This document shows positions 44,543 through 52,571 of a DNA stretch of 64,000 nt, one piece after another (positions within the stretch are counted from its first letter, which is position 1; every line of letters begins with the position of its first letter). The DNA lies in NCBI GenBank assembly GCA_902775475.1, contig CACYME010000012.1:1-64000 (forward strand), given 5' to 3'. Source of the DNA: an uncultured Prevotellaceae bacterium. Lineage in GTDB: Bacteria; Bacteroidota; Bacteroidia; Bacteroidales; Bacteroidaceae. The notes beneath the pieces were generated by a model. That model did not search any database and was not told where the DNA came from. It saw only the letters and a list, made by a program, of their open reading frames with translations. Position numbers and translations under genes: made by a program.

Positions 44543-45667
44543 ATGAAAACAGCAACAATTCTTCTCGCAGCTGCCACGCTCTGCTGCATGAGCGTCAGCG
44601 CACAAGTGTCCACCATGGAGTTCGACGTGCCCATCCACCAGATGCGCATCTACGACGATGTGCTCTACGTGTCGTCCGACCACGCCATCAGCCGCTATCA
44701 GCTCAGCGAGAACGGCGGTTTCACGCCCTATCTGGATGCCGACGTCGTGGTCTACGACTTCGTGATGTACGACGGGCGCCTCCTCGAGGCTGGCACGCCC
44801 GAAGAGCACTTCGTCCAGCATCCCGCCAGGCCCTGGCAGCTCTTTCAGAGTGCTCCCCTACCCCAGCAGGCCATGGGCTACCAGCTGCGCAAGTCGGCTA
44901 ACTTCGGAGGCATCTGGTGGAGCACGGACCAGGAGCTGCAGATTCCCGGTTGCCCGCAGTTCGCCTTCAATCCCCGCAACGACGACGAGATGCTCGTCTA
45001 CGGCATGAATGAATACGTCGACTGCATCTGCCCCTTCCTGCTGCACAGCACCGACGGGCTGGCCACCTTCGAGAGCGTCGACATGGCCTTCGACCGCGAG
45101 ATGACCGCCATCTACCAGATAGCCTTCAGCCCCACGGAAGACAACGTGCTGGTAGCTGCCACGACCAACGGCATGGCCCGCTCGGAAGACGGCGGCGCCA
45201 CCTGGACGTTCACCACGCCGGAGCTTCAGCCGCCTTTCACGCAGCTGTGCTTCGACGACATGCATCCGAATGTCGTCTTCGCCACTCAGGTCGGCGAGCT
45301 TCCTACATGCATCTGCGACGAAGTGGAGCAAGTGTACATCGTGCACTGCTCGGCCGACGGGGGCAAGACGTGGAGAGCGATTGCCGCCTTCGGGACACCG
45401 CTGACCTACTACCAGTCGTCGAAGCCCTGGCGCCACACGGGCTGTCTGCAGGGGCTGACCTGCCACTATGGCAATCTCTACGGCTGGGCCGACGAATACA
45501 TCTTCATGGTACAGAGCCCGCTGAACCTCTCGCCCATCATCAACGTCATTAAACCTGTCGTCAGCGGCAGTGACAGCACCGTCTACTCGCTGCAGGGCTA
45601 CAAGGCCGCGCAGCCGCAGACCCACGGCATCTACATCCGCAACAACAAGAAATATGCGGCGAAATAG
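44543..45667 (+). CDS. Secreted protein with Asp-box (BNR-like) motifs and a sorting-type tail
   Basis: The ATG at 44543 opens a signal peptide (MKTATILLAAATLCCMSVSAQ). The 374-residue protein is a probable beta-propeller: RSEDGGATWTF and SADGGKTWRAI are Asp-box motifs as in sortilin/BNR-repeat proteins. The end (VYSLQGYKAAQPQTHGIYIRNNKKYAAK) resembles a type IX secretion tail. Several Cys pairs (CICPF, CICDEVEQ) are unusual for this group. Function is unknown. It shares its promoter architecture with the next gene. Confidence 0.75.
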   Translation: MKTATILLAAATLCCMSVSAQVSTMEFDVPIHQMRIYDDVLYVSSDHAISRYQLSENGGFTPYLDADVVVYDFVMYDGRLLEAGTPEEHFVQHPARPWQLFQSAPLPQQAMGYQLRKSANFGGIWWSTDQELQIPGCPQFAFNPRNDDEMLVYGMNEYVDCICPFLLHSTDGLATFESVDMAFDREMTAIYQIAFSPTEDNVLVAATTNGMARSEDGGATWTFTTPELQPPFTQLCFDDMHPNVVFATQVGELPTCICDEVEQVYIVHCSADGGKTWRAIAAFGTPLTYYQSSKPWRHTGCLQGLTCHYGNLYGWADEYIFMVQSPLNLSPIINVIKPVVSGSDSTVYSLQGYKAAQPQTHGIYIRNNKKYAAK

Positions 45668-45682
45668 CGGGAAATAGGCCGC

Positions 45683-45739
45683 TGTGTACTATTTGTGTAC
45701 TCTTTTTTTTGGCTGTTTCGAGGTTTTTTGCTTACTTTG
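45683..45739 (+). promoter_or_regulatory. Direct-repeat operator and promoter, unit 2
   Basis: TGTGTAC at 45683-45689 and 45694-45700 (11-bp period), TTTG at 45708-45711 and TTACTTTG at 45732-45739. Distances from operator to -33 (7 bp), -33 to -7 (20 bp) and operator to -7 (31 bp) equal those of unit 1. Confidence 0.72.
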
Positions 45740-45748
45740 CATCCTGTT

Positions 45749-46429
45749 ATGACAAAGAAAAGAAACCTCGCAACAGCCGCTTTGCTGTTGACGGCCTTGG
45801 CAGTCCACGCGCAACAGCCAATGTACGTCTGCACCACGTCGGGATGCGACGCCTTCGACATGGCGCTAATGCCGTCGGCGGTCTTTGCCGGCGACAGCAT
45901 CCGCATTGGCCACCAGCCTGCCTACCATGTGCAACAGATTGACAGCATCGTGTTCCGCCGACCGCAAGGCGAGGTGCGCGAGCTGGGCTGGTGGGGCAGC
46001 ATGACCGACGGCACGGCCTGCTACCGCGCACGGCTGGAGCAGCCCGACTACCAGTACGATGCCTGTTACACCTTTCACGTGGAAGCGGGCATCTGCACTT
46101 CGGCAGAGTGCGAGCTGTACTTTGCCGAGCAATGGATGATGCTGCAATTTGGAGAGATGCCCACCGACACCGACACCAACGATGCCTACATCTACGTGAA
46201 GGCCACGCAGACGGGGCCGCGCCGCTTCGAGGTGTGGGTGATGGGAAATCCGGTGCTGCCTTTCGGTGGCGAATGGCTCATCGAGGGCAACACGCTCACG
46301 ATGAACTGCAACGAATGGCTGGCAGGCAGGACGATGTCGGAAGTGCGGCAAATCGTGGAGGCATGGGTGCACCAGCAGGCCACACTGATAGAACTGCCAA
46401 AAGACCCTTACGACGATGAACAGAATTAG
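45749..46429 (+). CDS. Secreted protein of unknown function, first gene of the regulator operon
   Basis: The ATG at 45749 opens a signal peptide (MTKKRNLATAALLLTALAVHAQ). The 226-residue protein has GDSIRIGHQPAYHVQQIDSIVF, a phrase typical of Bacteroidota secreted proteins with a predicted beta-sandwich, but no named family. It ends YDDEQN and overlaps the next gene by 14 bp, which implies translational coupling with the regulator. It could be the sensor or cargo linked to that regulator. Confidence 0.7.
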   Translation: MTKKRNLATAALLLTALAVHAQQPMYVCTTSGCDAFDMALMPSAVFAGDSIRIGHQPAYHVQQIDSIVFRRPQGEVRELGWWGSMTDGTACYRARLEQPDYQYDACYTFHVEAGICTSAECELYFAEQWMMLQFGEMPTDTDTNDAYIYVKATQTGPRRFEVWVMGNPVLPFGGEWLIEGNTLTMNCNEWLAGRTMSEVRQIVEAWVHQQATLIELPKDPYDDEQN

Positions 46430-47819
46430 CCGACTCCTGGGCGTTGCCATGCTGCTGACGCTTGCCGCAGGCTGCGAAGACCGCCAGGCTGGCCTCGACG
46501 AATACCACGAGGCCCTGGCACTGATGGATCAGGGCGATGCCCCGTCGGCCTTAGAGCGGCTGGAGCAGGCGGCAGAGCGGGCCACCACCGACAGTCTGCT
46601 GGCCCTGGTGTACAGCCAGATGGGCACGCTCTACTTCTCGCAGCGGATGCTCGACCGCGCCATGCAGAGCTATCGTCAGGCCTACGCCATCGACGAGCGC
46701 GCTGCCGACACCCTGGGCCTCATCTACGACCTGCGCGACATGGGCAACGTGCTGCGCGCCACCGACGATCGCACCGACAGCTGCGTCGTCTGCTTCGAGC
46801 AGGCCCGTCAGCTGGCCGCTGCCTCGGGCCATCTGGCCATGCAGCACGACGTGGAGAGCCAGCTGGCAGCCTATCACCTCTTCCGTAATCACCTCAGCGA
46901 AGCCCGCCAGCTGCTGATGCCCGCCGTGGAACAGGCCGACAGCGGTAGTCTCGATGCCTACCGCTTCATGCTGGCCGACTACTATCACCGCGCCGGGCAG
47001 CGCGACTCGGCTATACACTATTACAATATACTGCTGCAAGGTGAAGCCAACATCTACGCCCGCCAGATGGCCCACCGTGTGCTGGCCGAGCAGGCCATTG
47101 CCCAGGGCAACAGCGAGCAGGCCTTGCAGCATCTGCAACGATATGAAGAGCTGACGGATTCCATCTACAAGCTAAGCAACGCCGAATCCGTGCGTCGCAC
47201 GGCAGCCCTCTACGACTACACCCGTCATCAGCAAAAGGCGGCACGACTGCAGCGCACGGCCATCATCGCCGTGGCCGTGGGGCTGCTTGTGGTGCTGATA
47301 GCGTGCGCACTGCTGCTCTATTTCCGCCAGCGTCGCCGCTACTATCGATTACAGGTGCAGCGATTGGAAGAACTGCTGAAGGCTTCGGCCCCCTCCAACC
47401 TCCCCCAACTGGGGGAGGCTTCCAAAGTTACTTCTACCGCGGAGGACGGCGTAGCCACCTCCCCCCAGTTGGGGGGAATGAGGGGAGCCGAGGGAACGAG
47501 GGGGGCCGCCAGGCTGCAGCAGCTATTGGCCGACCCGCGCCACCCCTCACTGCCCGACGAGGAATGGGCCGACGTGGAACAGGCGGTGGAACAGGCATCC
47601 CCCTCGTTCCTTCATCGTCTCGAGACGTTCTGCCAACTGGCGCCACAGGAGCGTAGGGTGTGCCTGCTGCTGCGCTTAGGCATCCCTCCGGCAGGCATCG
47701 CCCAGCTGACGGCACACACACGACAGGCCGTCACGAACACGCGTTCCCGACTTTACAGGAAGGCGTTCGGACGGCCTGGCACTCCCGCGGAATGGGATGA
47801 GTTTATCTGTTCGCTATAG
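46416..47819 (+). CDS. Lipoprotein TPR-membrane-HTH regulator with a repeat-encoded insertion
   Basis: The 467-residue protein has a lipobox LAAGC (Cys20), TPR-like repeats (about 25-255), one membrane span (about 281-302), a short coiled coil and a LuxR-like HTH region (about 408-450: LAPQERRVCLLLRLGIPPAGIAQLTAHTRQAVTNTRSRLYRKAF). The periplasmic TPR plus cytoplasmic HTH suggests one-component sensing. It overlaps the upstream secreted-protein gene and is a candidate for binding the two TGTGTAC operators. Residues about 324-366 (SAPSNLPQLGEAS... SPQLGGMRGAEG) are encoded by a GC-rich repeat between membrane and HTH domains. Confidence 0.82.
   Translation: MNRISRLLGVAMLLTLAAGCEDRQAGLDEYHEALALMDQGDAPSALERLEQAAERATTDSLLALVYSQMGTLYFSQRMLDRAMQSYRQAYAIDERAADTLGLIYDLRDMGNVLRATDDRTDSCVVCFEQARQLAAASGHLAMQHDVESQLAAYHLFRNHLSEARQLLMPAVEQADSGSLDAYRFMLADYYHRAGQRDSAIHYYNILLQGEANIYARQMAHRVLAEQAIAQGNSEQALQHLQRYEELTDSIYKLSNAESVRRTAALYDYTRHQQKAARLQRTAIIAVAVGLLVVLIACALLLYFRQRRRYYRLQVQRLEELLKASAPSNLPQLGEASKVTSTAEDGVATSPQLGGMRGAEGTRGAARLQQLLADPRHPSLPDEEWADVEQAVEQASPSFLHRLETFCQLAPQERRVCLLLRLGIPPAGIAQLTAHTRQAVTNTRSRLYRKAFGRPGTPAEWDEFICSL
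47385..47500. repeat. GC-rich inverted-repeat element inside the regulator gene
   Basis: CCTCCCCCAACTGGGGGAGG, AAGTTACTTCTACCGCGGA and CCCCCCAGTTGGGGGG match the intergenic element at 16617-16767. The insert is in frame and the HTH downstream is intact. Confidence 0.85.
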
Positions 47820-49193
47820 CAGCTCGGGCAGCTGATAGAGCCGCATGCTGTTGGAAGCCTTGATGAGAATGAGCCGTCCTTCGGGACGGCTTTTTTGTAG
47901 CTCGGCCTTCACCGCCTCCACGTCGGGGAACTTGCGGAAGGCGCAGTCGGTCTTCCCAAACTCCTCGCCCACGAGCCACACGTCGCCGATGCCCGTCTCG
48001 GCGATGACATCCACCAGCTGCTGGTGCTCCTTCGCGCTGTCGGCTCCCAGCTCGCGCATGTCGCCCAGGATGAGCATCTTTTTGGTTTGAGAGTTGAGAG
48101 TTGAGGGTTGAGAATCGGAATCAGAGACATCGCACGCCATCTTGGAGAAGTTCTCCAGCGCCGCCATCATGCTCGAGGGGTTGGCATTGTAGGCATCGAC
48201 CACCAGCTGGTTATGGGCCGTCTGCACAAACTGCGAACGGTTGTTGGTGGGCACGTAGTTCTCAAGGGCATGGCAGATTTGCTTGCGCTCCACGCCGAAG
48301 TTGATGCCCACGGCGATGGCTGCCAAGAGGTTGTAGATGTTATAGTCGCCCACCAGATGGGTCTGCACCTTGTGCCACTTCTGCGAGGCGCCCGTCTCCT
48401 CCAGCTCCATCAGCGGCTTGCGCCAGCGGAAACGGAGGAAGGCCCCTCCCTCTATCACCTCGCCCGAGATACACATGTACTGCTTCTCCGGGTCGGTGCT
48501 GTAGGGGGTCAGGTAGATGTCCTCGTCGTCGCCAATGAGGTCGAGCAGGTACTCGTTGTCGGCGTTCACGAAGATGGGGCCGTCGGAGTGCGCCTTCAGG
48601 TAGTCGAAGAGCTCGCCCTTGGTCTTGATGACGCCCTCGAAGGAGCCGAAGCCCTGCAGGTGGGCACGCCCCACGTTGGTGATGAGTCCACACGTGGGCT
48701 CTGCCGTCTCCACCAGCGTCTTGATGTCGCCGGGGTGGCTGGCTCCCATCTCGATGATGGCTATCTCGTGCTCCGGTCGCAGGCGGAAGAGCGTCTTCGG
48801 CACGCCCACGTCGTTGTTGAAGTTACCCTCGGTGGCCAGCACGTTGTACTTCTCGCTCAGCACGGCCTTGATGAGCTCCTTCGTGGTGGTCTTGCCGTTG
48901 GTGCCGGTGATGGCGATGACGGGAATGTCGAACTGGCGGCGGTGCTCGCGGGCCAGGTCCTTATAGGTCTGCAGCGTGTCGTCGACCACGATGCAACGCT
49001 CGTCAGCCCCCAGCTGCGGGTCGCTGACGATGGCGTAGGCACAGCCCTTCTCCAGCGCCTGAAGGGCAAACTGGTTGCCGTCGAACGTCTCGCCCTTCAG
49101 GGCAAGGAAGATGCTCCCCTCGGGACAGTCGCGGCTGTCGGTGGTGATGCAGGGGTGCTGCTGATAGAGTCGGTAGAGTTCTTTAATATCCAT
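47814..49193 (-). CDS. murF: UDP-N-acetylmuramoyl-tripeptide--D-alanyl-D-alanine ligase
   Basis: The 459-residue cytoplasmic ligase adds D-Ala-D-Ala to the UDP-MurNAc tripeptide in ATP-dependent peptidoglycan synthesis. It has the N-terminal substrate domain, the Mur P-loop ITGTNGKTTTKE (K101), IIEMGASHPGDI, LVVDAYNANPSSM and LGDMRELG. A low-complexity peptide DSQPSTLNSQ (about 360-369), encoded by a GAGTTGAGGGTTGAG-type repeat (48089-48112), sits just before LGDM in the C-terminal domain. It lies outside the dcw cluster, convergent with the upstream regulator and overlapping it by 6 bp. Confidence 0.96.
   Translation of the reverse strand: MDIKELYRLYQQHPCITTDSRDCPEGSIFLALKGETFDGNQFALQALEKGCAYAIVSDPQLGADERCIVVDDTLQTYKDLAREHRRQFDIPVIAITGTNGKTTTKELIKAVLSEKYNVLATEGNFNNDVGVPKTLFRLRPEHEIAIIEMGASHPGDIKTLVETAEPTCGLITNVGRAHLQGFGSFEGVIKTKGELFDYLKAHSDGPIFVNADNEYLLDLIGDDEDIYLTPYSTDPEKQYMCISGEVIEGGAFLRFRWRKPLMELEETGASQKWHKVQTHLVGDYNIYNLLAAIAVGINFGVERKQICHALENYVPTNNRSQFVQTAHNQLVVDAYNANPSSMMAALENFSKMACDVSDSDSQPSTLNSQTKKMLILGDMRELGADSAKEHQQLVDVIAETGIGDVWLVGEEFGKTDCAFRKFPDVEAVKAELQKSRPEGRLILIKASNSMRLYQLPELL
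47873..47896 (+). terminator. Intrinsic terminator embedded in murF
   Basis: GCCGTCC-TTCG-GGACGGC followed by six T is a classical rho-independent terminator on the plus strand, about 55 bp after the regulator stop. The same bases are codons of murF (KSRPEGRL). Confidence 0.85.
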
Positions 49194-49222
49194 GTTGTGC
49201 TGTTTTTTCTCCTTAACGAGTG

Positions 49223-49230
49223 CAAAGTTA
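49223..49230 (-). promoter_or_regulatory. Promoter -7 element of murF
   Basis: TAACTTTG on the minus strand, 29 bp upstream of the murF ATG. Confidence 0.6.
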
Positions 49231-49319
49231 CATCTTTTCCGCCAATTTCCCGCTCATTCGCCGCAAAAAATCATCCGACTGGTGCAGTTGAATCATGATG
49301 CAGCTCCGTTTCATGAAAA

Positions 49320-49900
49320 AACACGATTCTTTCTTGCGTTTCATTCACGGACATTATCCGTTGCGCCGCAGGCAAAAAGTAATCGAGCTTGAAATTATTT
49401 CGTCGAGAATGATTATCCGATAGCAAATTCGCTGACAGGAGATACAGCCCCCTACTCCATTCGGAAGAGTCTCTGATTTTTTGAACAAAATTGACAAAAT
49501 GGCCATTTTTGGCCTTCCTATTTCGAAAATTCTCCACGAAAAAACTTTTAGACGAAAAAAAAAACGTTTTTTGATGTTTTACTAAATGGCTGATTGTCAG
49601 CGAGTTGATTTGATTTTTGTAAAAATAGGGCTTCGTTCAGAAAAAAAAGTCAACGACTTTTGAAAATTTGGCGTTGACTTTTGAAAATTTGGCGTGCTTA
49701 CAAAAACGCGAAAAGTCGCAAAATTTGAGCGAAAAACCTGCACAATAGTTGGGCATGTGTGCAAATCTTCGTCGTTTGCGGCCCAATTTTTCATCGGGCA
49801 ACTCCTCCCCAAGGCTCGAAAACGGCCATTTTTCGCGCTAAATTGCTTCCTCTCCGTGAACAAAATTTTCTGTGAAAGATTTTGACATTTTGGATGAGAA
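49320..49900. repeat. Spacer with AT-rich repeat copy 3 (reversed) and a second dispersed unit
   Basis: At 49646-49682 AAAAGTCAACG and CGTTGACTTTT form the hairpin of the AT-rich family; TTTGGCGTGCTTACAAAAACGCG matches, reversed, the left flank of copies 1 and 2. At 49320-49385 a reversed copy of the unit at about 23150-23215 occurs. No gene is supported between 49194 and 50086. Confidence 0.65.
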
Positions 49901-50047
49901 CACATAGTTCCTGCCCCTTTCCCAAGCGAAACTCTCCCACCCGCCTTTCCTCTACATTGGAAGGCGGGCAGATGAGAACAAATGCGCATTTCTATTTTCT
50001 TGAAGCATTTTTTCAGCAAAAGAGGGATTTTATTGCGGAAAAAGTTG

Positions 50048-50055
50048 TATATTTG
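50048..50055 (+). promoter_or_regulatory. Promoter -7 element of the MNT/HEPN operon
   Basis: TATATTTG matches TAnnTTTG, 31 bp upstream of the MNT ATG at 50087. No equally good promoter was found directly before folP, so this one may also drive folP and dacA. Confidence 0.55.
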
Positions 50056-50086
50056 CAACCGTTAAAACACTTTCATGCACACCATC

Positions 50087-50449
50087 ATGGCAAAACCTAT
50101 CAAAGAGACTCCTACCGTCTACGAGGGGGCAGCAACCAATAGGCAGGTTGTTGCCGACGGAATAGAGAAAATCTTGCGAGAGGCTGCTCCACGCAAGGGG
50201 CGCGCCATCTTGTTTGGCTCACGTGCCCGTGGCGATGCCCGACAGGATAGCGATTGGGACGTGCTTATCCTGCTTGACAAAGACCGCATAACTGCCGCCG
50301 ACATGGACGAGATTTCATATCCTATCCGTGCCTTTGGATGGCAGATTGACGAGATGATAAACCCCATTATGTACACCACGAAAGAATGGGATGCCAAAAG
50401 TTTCACACCGTTCTATAAGAATGTAATGAGAGAAGGAGTAGCCTTATGA
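50087..50449 (+). CDS. MNT-type nucleotidyltransferase (antitoxin-like)
   Basis: The 120-residue protein (ATG 50087, MAKPIKETP) has the minimal nucleotidyltransferase motif GSRARGDARQDSDWDVLIL with G44, S45, D56 and D58. In HEPN/MNT pairs such proteins neutralise the HEPN toxin, in known cases by transferring AMP to it. The stop overlaps the HEPN start by 4 bp. Confidence 0.9.
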   Translation: MAKPIKETPTVYEGAATNRQVVADGIEKILREAAPRKGRAILFGSRARGDARQDSDWDVLILLDKDRITAADMDEISYPIRAFGWQIDEMINPIMYTTKEWDAKSFTPFYKNVMREGVAL

Positions 50450-50859
50450 GTTTATCAGCAGAAGAGCGCGCTGCCGCCGTGGAGTTCCGCATAGAGAAAG
50501 CCCTACGTGCCTATGAGCAGGCTAAGGGTGTAATAGGTCTGAAATACTGGGAGATCATTGCCAACCGCCTTTATTATGCAGCTTACAATGCGGTCTCTGC
50601 ACTGCTGATAGCCCATGGCGACGTGGCGCAAAGCCACAGTGGGGTTATCCACCTTTTCGGCCAGCACTTCATCAAGACGGGTATATTCCCCACTGATACG
50701 GGACGACTCTACCACAAGTTATTCACGATGCGACAAACAGGCGATTACGATGACACATACGGACTCGCAGAAGAAGATGTCATGCCTTACGTTGAGCCTA
50801 CAAGAGAGTTGATTACACAAACGACGACACTGGCCAAGCAACTTTTGGCGCAAAGCTGA
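50446..50859 (+). CDS. HEPN domain protein (toxin-like)
   Basis: The 137-residue all-helical protein matches the PF05168-type HEPN family: EFRIEKALRAYEQAKG, YWEIIANRLYYAAYNAVSALL, SHSGVIHLFGQHFI and MRQTGDYDD with R96. The strict RX4-6H RNase motif of the best-known HEPN toxins is not obvious, so it may lack RNase activity. It is translationally coupled to the MNT gene and ends 11 bp before folP. Confidence 0.85.
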   Translation: MSLSAEERAAAVEFRIEKALRAYEQAKGVIGLKYWEIIANRLYYAAYNAVSALLIAHGDVAQSHSGVIHLFGQHFIKTGIFPTDTGRLYHKLFTMRQTGDYDDTYGLAEEDVMPYVEPTRELITQTTTLAKQLLAQS

Positions 50860-50870
50860 CCTCTTGTTGC

Positions 50871-51680
50871 ATGGCCACAAATCTGAACGATATGGATTAT
50901 ACGCTGAATATCAAGGGACAACTGCTGAGCCTGGCAGAGCCACGGGTGATGGGCATCATCAACGTGACGCCCGACTCGTTCTACGCCTGGAGCCGCGTGC
51001 AGACGGAGCAGGACATTGCCCGCCGGGCCAACCAGATAGTGGCCGAGGGCGGCAGCTTCATCGACGTGGGAGCATGCAGCACGCGGCCCGGCTCCACCCC
51101 CGTGAGCGAGGGCGAGGAGATGGAACGGCTGCGCATGGCCCTCGACGTCGTCAGGCGCGAGCTGCCCTACGCCGTGCTGTCTGTCGACACGTTCCGGCCC
51201 GACGTGGCACGCATGGCCGTCGAGGAGTTCGGCGCCGACATCATCAACGACGTGGGAGCCGACCCGTCCATGCTGCGCATGGTGGCCCGGCTGGGCGTGC
51301 CCTACGTGCTCATGTCCTCCGCCCCCACCGTGGAGGCCGTCCTGACAGAACTGGCCTCGAAGGTGCAGCAGCTGCGCGAACTGGGGCAGAAGGACATCAT
51401 CATCGACCCCGGCTTCGGCTTCGGCAAGACGCTGGAGCAGAACTACCAGCTGATGAACCGCCTGGAGCAGCTGCTGGTGCTTGGGCTGCCACTGCTGGTG
51501 GGCATCAGCCGCAAGTCGATGGTCTTCCGCCTGCTGGGCCAGGAGCCGCAGGAAGCCCTCAACGGCACCACCGCCCTGCACATGGTGGCGCTCACGAAGG
51601 GGGCCTCCATCCTGCGTGTGCACGACGTGAAAGAAGCAGCCGACTGCGTGAAGCTGGCCGCAGCGCTAAATAGTAAATAG
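50871..51680 (+). CDS. folP: Dihydropteroate synthase
   Basis: The 269-residue enzyme condenses pABA with a pterin diphosphate in folate synthesis. It has PRVMGIINVTPDSFY, FIDVGACSTRPGS, DIINDVGAD, DIIIDPGFGFGKT and GISRKSMVFRL. The strand usually reading MHMQGTP reads VLMSSAPT here, and the following segment is shorter. An alternative start is the ATG at 50892. It follows the HEPN gene closely and may be co-transcribed with it. Confidence 0.94.
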   Translation: MATNLNDMDYTLNIKGQLLSLAEPRVMGIINVTPDSFYAWSRVQTEQDIARRANQIVAEGGSFIDVGACSTRPGSTPVSEGEEMERLRMALDVVRRELPYAVLSVDTFRPDVARMAVEEFGADIINDVGADPSMLRMVARLGVPYVLMSSAPTVEAVLTELASKVQQLRELGQKDIIIDPGFGFGKTLEQNYQLMNRLEQLLVLGLPLLVGISRKSMVFRLLGQEPQEALNGTTALHMVALTKGASILRVHDVKEAADCVKLAAALNSK

Positions 51681-51710
51681 AAAAAAAAACGCTAAATCGT
51701 CAATATCACC

Positions 51711-52490
51711 GTGTTTTTCAATTTTGGCATCAAAGACGCGATAGACATCCTGCTGGTTGGCATGATGCTCTACTACGTTTACCGACTGATGCGCGAGTCG
51801 CGCTCGCTCAACGTCTTCGTGGGCATCACCATCTTCGTCGTCGTGTGGCTCTTCGTGTCGCAGGTGCTCGAGATGAAGCTGCTCGGCACCATCCTCGACA
51901 AGCTGGTCTCAGTGGGTGTCATCGCCCTCATCGTCATCTTCCAGGAAGACATCCGCAAGTTTCTCTATAATCTGGGCGCCCATCAGCGCATACGCCGCCT
52001 GACGCGCATCTTCATGCCCAAGCACTCGAAAGACAAGGACAAAGAGCAGCTGAAGCGCGACATCATGCCCATCGTGATGGCTTGCATGCAGATGGCGAAG
52101 GGCAAGGTGGGCGCACTCATCGTCATCGAGCGCGGCACGGCACTGACCGACATCGTCAGCACGGGCGAGGTGGTCAATGCCGACATCAACCAGCGGCTCA
52201 TCGAGAACATCTTCTTCAAGAACTCACCGCTGCACGACGGTGCCATGATCATCAGCCAGCACCGCATCCGCGCCGCCGGCTGCATCCTGCCCGTGAGCCA
52301 CAACCTCGACATTCCCAAGGAGCTGGGCCTGCGCCACCGTGCCGCGCTGGGCATGAGCCAGGAGAGCGACGCCCTGGCCATCATCGTCTCGGAAGAGACC
52401 GGCGCCATCTCCATCGCCTCTGCCGGCACCTTCCGCCTGCGCCTCTCGGCCGAAGAGCTGGAGGCCGTGCTCACCGAAGAGCTGATGTGA
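51711..52490 (+). CDS. dacA: Diadenylate cyclase (c-di-AMP synthase, CdaA type)
   Basis: The 259-residue protein starts with GTG at 51711. Three membrane spans (about 8-26, 33-52 and 60-78) precede the DAC domain with D176-G177-A178 and R208-H209-R210, the two signature motifs that bind ATP. It makes c-di-AMP, a messenger linked to osmotic and wall homeostasis. Placement next to folP is common in Bacteroidota. Confidence 0.94.
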   Translation: MFFNFGIKDAIDILLVGMMLYYVYRLMRESRSLNVFVGITIFVVVWLFVSQVLEMKLLGTILDKLVSVGVIALIVIFQEDIRKFLYNLGAHQRIRRLTRIFMPKHSKDKDKEQLKRDIMPIVMACMQMAKGKVGALIVIERGTALTDIVSTGEVVNADINQRLIENIFFKNSPLHDGAMIISQHRIRAAGCILPVSHNLDIPKELGLRHRAALGMSQESDALAIIVSEETGAISIASAGTFRLRLSAEELEAVLTEELM

Positions 52491-52530
52491 GCAGGCTTTT
52501 GGGGCATGCCAAACGGGGGGCGAAAAAAAA

Positions 52531-52566
52531 GGCGTTGACTTTTTTGCAAAAGTCAACGCCAAATTT
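52531..52566. terminator. Bidirectional terminator of AAAAGTCAACGCC type (repeat copy 4)
   Basis: GGCGTTGACTTTT (52531-52543) and AAAAGTCAACGCC (52548-52560) form a 13-bp perfect stem with a 4-base loop; A-rich and T-rich tracts flank both sides. It lies between the ends of the convergent dacA and the 52572-53033 gene, so it can serve both. Confidence 0.8.
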
Positions 52567-52571
52567 TTGTC

